Assembly: GCF_003425985.1 (NCBI RefSeq)
Contig: NZ_CP022985.1
Span: 4,076,001-4,140,000, forward strand
From: Mariniflexile sp. TRM1-10
GTDB lineage: Bacteria; Bacteroidota; Bacteroidia; Flavobacteriales; Flavobacteriaceae
DNA length: 64,000 bases
Direction: 5' to 3'
How positions within the stretch are numbered: the stretch's first letter is position 1; every line of letters begins with the position of its first letter. The notes below the pieces were generated by a model. It ran no database searches. It had not been told where the DNA came from and saw only the letters and a program-made list of their open reading frames with translations. A program made the position numbers and the translations under genes. Positions 55,916 to 63,370 of this stretch are shown one piece after another.

Positions 55916-56225
55916 GGGTCGATAGGTAGTTTGTATCCAAAAAGAGTGTTTAGTACTGCTTCCATTATGGTGTATGATAAAGCGTTTATTTTTTTCATTT
56001 CTCCAACACTATAACATGGGCTCATATAAGTGTCTTCGACAAGCTCAGACAGACAACACTCATATTATTAACTCGTCGTCATGCCGAGCCTATCAAAGCA
56101 TTTTGCTGATATACTAATATCTTTTTGCTCTATTTAAAATCGCATATTCTACATTAGTCTATATTCTATTTTCTATTCTCTATTTTCTTTTTAGCAGTCT
56201 TGAATCCTGAATCTTGAACCATTAC
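55916..56225. repeat. Gap with dispersed repeats
   Basis: Copies of the GTCGAAG family lie at 56032-56055 and 56078-56100 (the second diverged, GTCATGCCGAGCCTATC). CTATTTTCTATTCTC filler follows at 56150-56200. No gene. Confidence 0.55.
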
Positions 56226-56702
56226 CTACCCCTCACGTTCCTTCAATATCTTTTTAATCCTCTTAGAAGGTTTTATGTGGTTGTCGGCAACAGCGCAATA
56301 GTCAACCAGCAGTTTTTCTGCATGGTTATGGATGTCGCCATCAGGCAATGCGTCACCAGTGTGTTCTAGCACCACTTTAGACAGAGCCGCCATATAAAGC
56401 CCAAATAACTCATCACTTCCTTTGGTTAATTCTGTTGCGTTTGCTCCAATAGCGAACGTGTAATCCGGTGTGCCCATCATCCAATTCAAAATGTATTTTG
56501 TGGCGTTTAATCGGTCTAATTCAGCGGCATTAGCGGGATGGCTAAACAAATAATTGGCACATAAGAGTACCTGACTTTCGCCAGTTTTATAGCTTTCCGG
56601 GGTTTTAAATTCATAATTGGCTAATTCACTAAAGTTTTGTGCCAAAGAGACCTGGCAAGCCAGAACCATACTGGCAACAAGAATAAGGATGATTTTTTTC
56701 AT
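56226..56702 (-). CDS. Secreted hypothetical protein, 158 aa
   Basis: MKKIILILVASMVLACQVSLAQN has a signal peptide with the AQ cleavage pattern; the cysteine at 16 is inside it. The mature protein (ELANYEFKTPESYKTGESQVL, LNWMMGTPDYTFAIGANATELT, EHAEKLLVDYC) is helical, without a known family. It is periplasmic or secreted. It is a stand-alone gene, with a shared promoter region not visible. Confidence 0.65.
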   Translation of the reverse strand: MKKIILILVASMVLACQVSLAQNFSELANYEFKTPESYKTGESQVLLCANYLFSHPANAAELDRLNATKYILNWMMGTPDYTFAIGANATELTKGSDELFGLYMAALSKVVLEHTGDALPDGDIHNHAEKLLVDYCAVADNHIKPSKRIKKILKEREG

Positions 56703-56829
56703 GGTTTGTTGGTTTCGATGTTTGAATACTTTAAAAGACTTCTAGGAGTCCCTATACCAAATATCGAAATAAAAAGTGAGAATTTATAATAACAAACCAA
56801 TATTTTGTAAAAAAATAACCGTGATTTGG

Positions 56830-56900
56830 TTTGTATTTTCTTAAAAAGAGGTGGTGCTTCGCTCCTATTTTTGGCTGGAGTTTTGTGGGAGCGCCTATAT
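56830..56900. repeat. Direct repeat C1 of the XRE module
   Basis: Aligns with 57570-57639. Both contain GGTGGTGCTTCGCTCCTATT and GTTTTGTGGG. Here GTGGGAGCGCC is intact; in the partner it is reduced to GTGGGTCGCC. The pair brackets the XRE regulator and the small gene at 57337. Confidence 0.65.
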
Positions 56901-56933
56901 AGCGGCTATATTTTAATGTAAAATATAACCATG

Positions 56934-57143
56934 TTATTCTTTCGTTGAAACCAATAACATTCTAATATCCACATCTAAGATTTCTGCTATCTTTTTTAAA
57001 TCTTTTAAATGTGGTTGTGATTTATTATTGCAAAATGCCGTTACTGAAGTCGTACTTTTTCCAAGTGCTTCCGCAAGCCAAACTTGTGATTTTCCTTGAA
57101 TGACTAAAACTTCTTTTATTCTATTTATTCTCTCTACTGCCAT
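56934..57143 (-). CDS. XRE-family HTH transcriptional regulator
   Basis: A 69-residue single helix-turn-helix. INRIKEVLVIQGKSQVWLAEALGKSTTSVTAFCNNKSQPHLKDLKKIAEILDVDIRML is the Cro/CI-type domain, with the turn at SQVWLAEALGKS and recognition helix STTSVTAFCN. It is probably autorepressing: the gap to the divergent gene at 57337 has four copies of TATAAGTTTRAATTA. Together with the broken S24 gene it could be the remnant of a phage-type switch. Confidence 0.88.
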   Translation of the reverse strand: MAVERINRIKEVLVIQGKSQVWLAEALGKSTTSVTAFCNNKSQPHLKDLKKIAEILDVDIRMLLVSTKE

Positions 57144-57190
57144 AATTATTGATGTATTCTACCTTAAATATATAGCACATACTTATTAAA

Positions 57191-57281
57191 ATATAAGTTT
57201 AAATTATTTTTTTTTAATATAAACTTGTGTTTTTGAGTTTTTATTTATAAGTTTGAATTAACTTTGTATAAGTTTAAATTA
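57191..57281. promoter_or_regulatory. Operator-like repeats between the XRE gene and the 57337 gene
   Basis: TATAAGTTTAAATTA or close variants occur at 57192-57206, 57246-57260 and 57267-57281. A reverse copy (AATATAAACTTGTG) is at 57216-57229. The last two are 21 bp apart, two helical turns. They fit binding sites for the XRE protein and cover both divergent start regions. Confidence 0.5.
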
Positions 57282-57336
57282 TATAAACATAATCTTTACT
57301 TAATTATTTATTGTTAATAACTTTATTCCAAATTTT

Positions 57337-57528
57337 ATGCCTTATCCTAAATACACCAAAGCCGATCTTGAGAAAATCGTATATACGCAATTAGAAAATT
57401 TAAATGCTATCCACGACTTATTACGCATTATGAAAATTCAAAACGAATTAATTGAAAATGCAAACAAGCGATTAAAAGATGAAATTAGTGACTTTAAGAT
57501 GCGGGTTGATCATGGGGATACAAAATGA
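57337..57528 (+). CDS. Small helical protein, 63 aa
   Basis: MPYPKYTKADLEKIVYTQLENLNAIHDLLRIM, then a charged helix to the end (EISDFKMRVDHG). All-helical, no family seen. It is divergent from the XRE gene across the operator-like repeats, so it may be regulated by that protein. It has the size and position of a phage-type antirepressor or accessory gene, which is a guess. Confidence 0.55.
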   Translation: MPYPKYTKADLEKIVYTQLENLNAIHDLLRIMKIQNELIENANKRLKDEISDFKMRVDHGDTK

Positions 57529-57569
57529 GAATTGTTATTTAGTATTATTGGGAAGTGGTCTTATTTTGA

Positions 57570-57639
57570 TTTGTGTTTTTTAAAAAGGGTGGTGCTTCGC
57601 TCCTATTGTTTTGGTTGGTGTTTTGTGGGTCGCCTACAT
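57570..57639. repeat. Direct repeat C2 of the XRE module
   Basis: Partner of 56830-56900. It ends exactly at the serine codon where the S24 remnant begins. Confidence 0.65.
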
Positions 57640-57890
57640 CTATGGAACCTGAAATTAAACAAGGAGATTACATTATTGCACAAAGAAAATCGACAGCATA
57701 AATGGAGATATTATAGTATGTGTGAATCAAGAAGTAGCAATAATTAAAACATACTTTAAATAATGACAAGTAAGTAATCCTTCATTCAATAAATTCTGTT
57801 AAATACAAACCGTTTATTGCTAATCTAGATTTTAAAATTGAAGGAGTTATAAGGAATATATTAAATACTCTTAATCGAATGAGACTATGA
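57639..57890 (+). pseudogene. Broken S24 (LexA/UmuD-like) peptidase gene
   Basis: Three pieces in changing frames read like one S24 protein. SMEPEIKQGDYIIAQRKST (57639-57698) carries the nucleophile serine region (SMxP...GD). SINGDIIVCVNQEVAIIKTYFK (57695-57760) holds the catalytic-lysine block IIK. VKYKPFIANLDFKIEGVIRNI (57798-57890) matches the IxGVI end. Frame shifts and stops near 57695 and 57761 destroy the gene. The N-terminal DNA-binding part is absent. S24 proteins self-cleave in response to RecA or serve as repressors. Confidence 0.75.
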
Positions 57891-58143
57891 AATACTCTCT
57901 GATGTAGTTTTAAAGGTTTATATGGTTTAGTTCAATTTCTTAACATAGAACAAGAAGAAACATAAATCTACAATTTAAAGTCCTATCCTGTTCATTTTAT
58001 AATTGTATTATTCTTAGGGGTAATTGTATTTGTATAGTCTAATAGTAAAATGTTCTTTATCTGCATAAAAGATTTAGTATATTGCAAAGCATATTATTTA
58101 TATATTTAATCTGACATAATGGCTTTAATTAAAATTCAATAAG
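57891..58143. other. A/T-rich leader of the Septu-like operon
   Basis: No gene or clear RNA structure seen. It should hold the promoter of the LRR-ATPase gene, but no TAnnTTTG box with a proper -33 element is evident. Confidence 0.4.
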
Positions 58144-60477
58144 ATGGCACAAATTAATCTAGCAAATAAGAATTTAGTTCAATGGCCTGAAATCCCAAAT
58201 AATATTACTGATATTAGGATTCAGAACAACAAATGCACGGAGATACCAGATTCTATTGAAAAACTTAAAGGACTTACTCGAATTATTGCTGATGGTAATA
58301 ATATTACAAAAGTATCAGATAAGATATTACTGCTTCCAGCCTTTCAAGATCTGCGTCTTCATAGCAATAAATTGTTAGATATACCTAATGTAATATATGG
58401 TATCAAAAATTTAGCCATACTAATTCTAGGAAAGAATCTCATTACTAAAATTCCGAGTGAGATAAGTAATTTAAAAATGCTTACGCAATTACATCTTCAA
58501 GATAATTCAATAAATTCTTTGTCAAAAGAAATTGGACAGTTGTCGAATTTAACACATCTTTATTTGGACAATAATCCCATAGAATTTCTGCCACATTCAA
58601 TAAAAGATTTAAAAAAATTAGCCCTTTTAAGCATACATGGTACAAAATTACCTATTCCACCAAATTATACACCCCAAACACCAGAGAACACAATCAAGTA
58701 TGTCTTAGAAAATCAAATTGATGCTGATGAACCTATCATATCCTTTACAAATGCCTATATTTTCAAAAACATTCAGAAGCAAATTATTGAATCTAAATTT
58801 AAAGAAGTTATAGATTCATATTCTCAAGAAATTGATGTGAATTTTAAAAATATTAATTCTATAGATCAAATTAGCAAATCAATTAGTATTATATTTTTTC
58901 TAATCACTTACGATTCACATTCTGACAAAAAATTAGTACATCAATTACTTGAAAAATGTCAAAAACTTAAATTGAATTATTATATACTGCTTCAAAGTAG
59001 TGTTATTGAAACAAATATTAATTTTATCAATTTGGAAGTTGGTAATTTAATTGAATCAAATAGACTAGATATTCAAAAAAAGTACAAGGGCAGAATACTA
59101 GATTTTAGTTCATATGATGAATTAAAAGGGAATATATTTTCAGCACTAACTCAACACTCTCCTAAAATTAGATTAAATAAGTTAGTTCTTACTAACATTG
59201 GACATTTTAAAAATAAAATTTTAAGATTTGATGAAAATATCACTTGCTTAGTAGGAGAAAATGGAACAGGGAAAAGTACAATTTTGAGAGCATTAGCGTT
59301 AGGAGCTATAGGTGGTAAGCATCCTAGTTTAGACAAGAAAAAACTTCAACCTTTTTTAAGAATTTCTGGAATTGATTCAAATGGAAATACTATTTATGAA
59401 AATGGATTGATTGAATTAGAGTACTCCATCGATGGTGAGATCTTTAAAAATGAGATTACATTTCAGCCTATAGATGATGGTCGAGATTTTAACGTTAATG
59501 GCACTACTGATTCTGAAATTTTATCTGGGAGATTTAATTTGAAATCGTTGATAGTTGGTTTTCCTCAATTAAGGAGTGAAATAATTGAAAGTAGTATTCA
59601 GAAAACGAACAAGGTCACTCAAGCTCATGTAAATGATTTAATTCCATTGATTTATTCTAATGAAGAAGATAATAGGTTGAATTCTTTTATTAGTTGGATT
59701 GTTAATTTAGATGTGGAAGGTCTACAACAAGGAAAAGAAAAAATTAATAATAAGCGAGCCATCGTTGATAAAGTATTTGAAATCATATCTGAAATTACCA
59801 AACATGACATAAAATATATTAAAGTAAAAAGTGCTTCGCCACCCGACGTATGGGTTTCTACATTTGATTCACCCAAAGGAGTGCCATTAAGCATGGTAAG
59901 TCAAGGGTTTAAAATTATTATGAGTTGGGTAGGTTATTATTTGGAAAGAATGATTACATCCTTTCCTGCTTTGGGTACAAATGAAGCTATTACTCAAAAT
60001 GCAATATTAATTCTAGATGAAATAGACACTTCAATACACCCAAAATGGCAATCAGAATTTATTAATATTTTAAGAAAGAATTTTACTAAAACTCAATTTA
60101 TTTTCACAACTCATTCTCCTTTAATTATTTCAAGACTAAATAAGGAACAAATACTAGAGTTTGAAGTTAGTGATAATAATGAGATAAACCTTCTAGCAAA
60201 TCAAACAGACACTTGGTCCTTATCTTATAATGATATTTTACATAAACTTTTTAATACTGTTGAATTGCCACCACTTTATAATCTTGACCAATTAAACAAA
60301 TTACTTGAGAATACTCCTAAAGAGGATTTTGAAACGAGAAAAATAATACTAGAAAATATAGACACTTTAAAAGAAAGCTCTTCTTTCAATGAATCAATTA
60401 AAAAATATGAAGATTCTCTGAAAGAAAAGCAAAATGAATTAAATGCATTAATAAAAAATTTAAAATCAAATACTTAA
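58144..60477 (+). CDS. LRR-ATPase, PtuA-like subunit of a Septu-type defence system
   Basis: A 777-residue protein in three parts. Residues 1-165 are leucine-rich repeats (for example LAILILGKNLITKIPSEISN and LTHLYLDNNPIEFLPHSI), of about 23 residues. Residues 190-340 are an unassigned alpha/beta region. From 342 on there is an AAA/SMC-like ATPase with a proximal helix (KLVLTNIGHFKNKILRF), Walker A GENGTGKST (371-379), a signature-like LSMVSQGFK (582-590), Walker B ILILDEIDTS (621-630) and H-loop FTTHSPL (654-660). The next gene, one base later, encodes an HNH nuclease. ATPase plus HNH is the PtuA-PtuB plan of Septu. The LRR fusion is unusual and may act as a phage sensor (inference). Confidence 0.8.
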   Translation: MAQINLANKNLVQWPEIPNNITDIRIQNNKCTEIPDSIEKLKGLTRIIADGNNITKVSDKILLLPAFQDLRLHSNKLLDIPNVIYGIKNLAILILGKNLITKIPSEISNLKMLTQLHLQDNSINSLSKEIGQLSNLTHLYLDNNPIEFLPHSIKDLKKLALLSIHGTKLPIPPNYTPQTPENTIKYVLENQIDADEPIISFTNAYIFKNIQKQIIESKFKEVIDSYSQEIDVNFKNINSIDQISKSISIIFFLITYDSHSDKKLVHQLLEKCQKLKLNYYILLQSSVIETNINFINLEVGNLIESNRLDIQKKYKGRILDFSSYDELKGNIFSALTQHSPKIRLNKLVLTNIGHFKNKILRFDENITCLVGENGTGKSTILRALALGAIGGKHPSLDKKKLQPFLRISGIDSNGNTIYENGLIELEYSIDGEIFKNEITFQPIDDGRDFNVNGTTDSEILSGRFNLKSLIVGFPQLRSEIIESSIQKTNKVTQAHVNDLIPLIYSNEEDNRLNSFISWIVNLDVEGLQQGKEKINNKRAIVDKVFEIISEITKHDIKYIKVKSASPPDVWVSTFDSPKGVPLSMVSQGFKIIMSWVGYYLERMITSFPALGTNEAITQNAILILDEIDTSIHPKWQSEFINILRKNFTKTQFIFTTHSPLIISRLNKEQILEFEVSDNNEINLLANQTDTWSLSYNDILHKLFNTVELPPLYNLDQLNKLLENTPKEDFETRKIILENIDTLKESSSFNESIKKYEDSLKEKQNELNALIKNLKSNT

Positions 60478-60478
60478 T

Positions 60479-61279
60479 ATGCATTTTTTTAATAGGAATT
60501 TATTTGTAGGTTCGCCTACCAAAGAACTTGAAGAATTAAATAAAAAAGAACAACCAAAGTGGCTTTTATACAAATCTTACATTAAAGAAAATCAAGAATA
60601 TAGAGATAACCCAAAAACGATAATAAAGCCTGACCAGGTAAAAATGCCCTCAAATTATTGGAATAGTGATAGTATTCGATTGCCTTTAATTACTTTTTTT
60701 GAAAGCAACTGTGGTTATTGTGGTATTTATTGTGATAAAAATAATGATGGAGAAGTCGACCATCATTTCCCAAAAGAATTAGACGAAAAAGCTGAAAAAA
60801 TATATTTATGGGATAATTATGTATGGTCATGTCATTCCTGTAATAACAAAAAGAGGAATCACTCACCGTTATTAGATCCTTGCCAAAAGCATGAAATGGG
60901 TTGTATAATTTTTTCACCAACTACAGGGAATTATGATATTAATTTAGAGGCCTCGGTATCTGCCGATATAATTGAAAAATATGAACTAACAGTCATTTAT
61001 ACGTTTATTAATGGTAAAAAAAGACCAAATTCAAGAAGATTAATTTATAAACAAATGCTAAACCAGCATATGCAAATGCTTAAGACATATTATAAATTAC
61101 TACCTTTGTTAGTTGAAAACACTCCTGAATTTGATTTAATACAAAAAAGTTTATTGAATGAAGAAAATGAGTTTAGAGAATTTATAAATGAAGGAAATTA
61201 TTTAGCATTAAAAAGATACATTTTTAATCTATATAAAAGTTCATATTCTATTCCTTATAATTTCGAATACTTCACTTAA
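60479..61279 (+). CDS. HNH endonuclease, PtuB-like subunit of the Septu-type system
   Basis: A 266-residue protein. C78-x2-C81 (NCGYCG) and C118-x2-C121 (WSCHSC) form the zinc knuckles. GEVDHHFPKE (91-100) carries the HNH histidine pair, and NNKKRNHSP follows (122-130). The order CxxC, VDHHFP, SCNNKKRNHSP is the HNH_5/TIGR02646-like type seen in PtuB and in retron-linked nucleases. It should cut DNA or tRNA once released by the ATPase. The single-base gap to the ATPase gene shows one operon. No reverse transcriptase is nearby, so this is not a retron. Confidence 0.85.
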   Translation: MHFFNRNLFVGSPTKELEELNKKEQPKWLLYKSYIKENQEYRDNPKTIIKPDQVKMPSNYWNSDSIRLPLITFFESNCGYCGIYCDKNNDGEVDHHFPKELDEKAEKIYLWDNYVWSCHSCNNKKRNHSPLLDPCQKHEMGCIIFSPTTGNYDINLEASVSADIIEKYELTVIYTFINGKKRPNSRRLIYKQMLNQHMQMLKTYYKLLPLLVENTPEFDLIQKSLLNEENEFREFINEGNYLALKRYIFNLYKSSYSIPYNFEYFT

Positions 61280-61294
61280 ACTTTAATATATTTC

Positions 61295-61348
61295 CCATTC
61301 CACACACATTCCACTACGCTCCTATCGTCGTTTCGTAAAAAGAGTGTT
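61295..61348. repeat. Direct repeat D1
   Basis: CATTCCACACACATTCCACT, then a CCTAT-GT-CGTTTC stretch, aligned with 61887-61940 at an offset of about 592 bp. The pair brackets the 86-residue gene. Confidence 0.65.
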
Positions 61349-61541
61349 CCATTTGCATTGTAGAAGAAACTTTTGAGAAGAAAAAATAGAGAAAATTAAG
61401 TATTAACCTTTCGCTATTACCAAAGCTCAAATTACTTTTCTAATAATTTCTAATAAAAAGCATCAAAATTTTTACGATATGAGTTAATTGCATGAATATC
61501 TTATGATTAAGTTTAGATGATAGACTTAAAACTTGAAAATC

Positions 61542-61802
61542 ATGACACATTCAATTAAAAAGAATACAGAAAAAAATACGAAGGATTTAAACAAAAATGT
61601 AGATTCTAATAAATTGGTAAAAAAAGGTGCTAATGAACCTGATGAAGCTAAAGAAAACTTAGACATTCCTGGTGCCAGAGCAGCAAGACCATTAACTAAT
61701 GATAGGCATCAAGGTGATAAAATGAAGCAAGACAAAAGCCCAAAAAAGGAACCTATTGAAAATATAGTACTGGATACAGAATATGTCAAAAAAAAGAAGT
61801 GA
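61542..61802 (+). CDS. Hydrophilic hypothetical protein, 86 aa
   Basis: I start at ATG 61542 (MTHSIKKN); the frame extends three codons upstream to a TTG. The protein is lysine- and asparagine-rich, has no hydrophobic core, and is likely disordered. The phrase NLDIPGARAARPLTNDRHQGDK hints at a real conserved motif. It lies between direct repeats D1 and D2, as if it were an independent cassette. Function unknown. Confidence 0.55.
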   Translation: MTHSIKKNTEKNTKDLNKNVDSNKLVKKGANEPDEAKENLDIPGARAARPLTNDRHQGDKMKQDKSPKKEPIENIVLDTEYVKKKK

Positions 61803-61886
61803 TAACTACTTGTTTTTCTTCCTCCTCCAGAAAATATACAACCCTATTTAAAACAGGGATTATAATATTAAGTTTTTGCTGAAACA

Positions 61887-61940
61887 CCATTCTACACACA
61901 TTCCACTAAGCGCCTATGACCGTTTCCCATAAAAAATGTT
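61887..61940. repeat. Direct repeat D2
   Basis: CATTCTACACACATTCCACT, then CCTATGACCGTTTC. Partner of 61295-61348. Confidence 0.65.
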
Positions 61941-62070
61941 TAATCGCTCCTCTCTAATTTTATGAATAATACCTTATAAAATACATAAATTCAGTTTCAT
62001 TATGGTAGAGAAACTCTTATCAAGAAATAGCAAATAAAATAGCTCATTTAATTTGCCTAAAGGTTTCATG

Positions 62071-63075
62071 TTAATGTAATTCTTTCATAATATCGGCAAA
62101 CAATTTATAGGATTGTATTTTGTCTTCAATATCATAAATATTGGTAACCGCTATAAGCTCGTTGGCTTGTGTTTGTTCTATAAACGCTTTTATCTGTGCC
62201 TTAACAGTGGCTTTACTGCCTACAAACGCATACTTTAGCATTTGCTGTACTTGTGGATGCTTTATAAGTTCTTTAAGGTCATCGGTCATGGCTGTTGGTG
62301 GCTGTACATAATCGCGCTTGCCTGTAAAAATACCAATAATCATACGGTATAAGGATGTGGATAACTGGTTAGCTTCTGCATCGGTATCTGCAATAACAGT
62401 GTTAACCCCAGCCATAACATAGGGTGCTTTTAAATGTTCGGAGGGTTGGAATTCGTTACGGTATATGTTTAGCGCCTCCATTAAATGGGTTGTTGCAAAA
62501 TGGCTGGCAAAGGCATAGGGCAATCCCTTTTTTGCTGCCAAATGGGCGCTATCTGTACTAGAACCCAAAATATAAATGGGCACCTCTACGCCTTCGGCTA
62601 CGGTGGCACGCACTTTTGAGGTTGCATTTTCTAAAGTGAAGTAGGTTTCCAACTTTTCAAGTTCATCCGGAAAATTATGTGCCGCATGCATAAAATCGGA
62701 ACGTATGGCTTCGGCTGTTTCCCTATCTGTTCCTGGTGCCCTACCCAAGCCCAGATCAATGCGGTTTGGGTATAAAGAGGCTAAGGTGCCAAACTGTTCT
62801 GCAATAATTAATGGCGAATGGTTGGGCAGCATAATACCACCAGAGCCTATGCGAAGCGTGTTTGTACCTTGAGCAACATAACCAATTAATACTGCCGTGG
62901 CACTACTGCCAATATTTGGGGCATTGTGGTGTTCTGCCAACCAATAGCGTGTATAACCAAAGGTTTCGGCCTGTTGTGCCAGTTTAAGAACATTATTAAA
63001 GGTTTGTTTAAGTGAATGGCCCTGGGAAACCAAAGCGAGGTCTAAAATGGAATAAGCGGTATGTTGGGTTTTCAT
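62071..63075 (-). CDS. LLM-class flavin-dependent oxidoreductase
   Basis: A 334-residue luciferase-like monooxygenase. YSILDLALVSQGHSLKQTF, then GYTRYWLAEHHNAPNIGSSATAVLIGYVA (flavin binding), TLRIGSGGIMLPNHSPLIIAEQFGTL and RIDLGLGRAPGTD are the bacterial LLM signature. It probably uses FMN or F420-free flavin for an oxygenation of unknown substrate. It lies just upstream of the pirin gene on the same strand, with 295 bp of repeat-containing sequence between. Confidence 0.88.
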   Translation of the reverse strand: MKTQHTAYSILDLALVSQGHSLKQTFNNVLKLAQQAETFGYTRYWLAEHHNAPNIGSSATAVLIGYVAQGTNTLRIGSGGIMLPNHSPLIIAEQFGTLASLYPNRIDLGLGRAPGTDRETAEAIRSDFMHAAHNFPDELEKLETYFTLENATSKVRATVAEGVEVPIYILGSSTDSAHLAAKKGLPYAFASHFATTHLMEALNIYRNEFQPSEHLKAPYVMAGVNTVIADTDAEANQLSTSLYRMIIGIFTGKRDYVQPPTAMTDDLKELIKHPQVQQMLKYAFVGSKATVKAQIKAFIEQTQANELIAVTNIYDIEDKIQSYKLFADIMKELH

Positions 63076-63370
63076 GGATATTTAAAGATACTATTTAACG
63101 GTACTGTGTTTGTTATGACGATGGAAATGCTAAAACCTAACGTTTGTCTTTATTTTTCTGTCTTCTCCAAATATATAAAATAACCTGAGTTCGATTTATT
63201 CTTGTCTGATAATCAATTATTGGTATTAACACTGTCTGGTCGAGCGCAGTCGAGACCTCATTTAAAGGTATCAAAGTCTAAAAACCTCTCGACTGTGCTC
63301 GAGGAGACATTCACTTGTTTTATTAACATTTTGTAATTAAAAACAATAAATTTAAATCGAACTCACGTTC
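63076..63370. repeat. Gap with two dispersed repeats
   Basis: GTCGAAG-family repeats lie at 63233-63257 (GTCTGGTCGAGCGCAGTCG) and 63283-63309 (CTCTCGACTGTGCTCG). They face each other as an inverted pair. Confidence 0.6.

Noticed and set aside
57532..57747. Open frame of 71 codons after the small helical gene
   Set aside because: It crosses the direct repeat and the S24 remnant in a different frame, and its translation has no protein-like pattern.
60479..61279. Retron system, since the HNH protein resembles the retron-linked TIGR02646 type
   Set aside because: No reverse transcriptase gene and no msr-msd-like structure are present upstream or downstream.
61533..61541. TTG as start of the 86-residue gene
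   Set aside because: An ATG three codons later is more plausible, and nothing supports the TTG.
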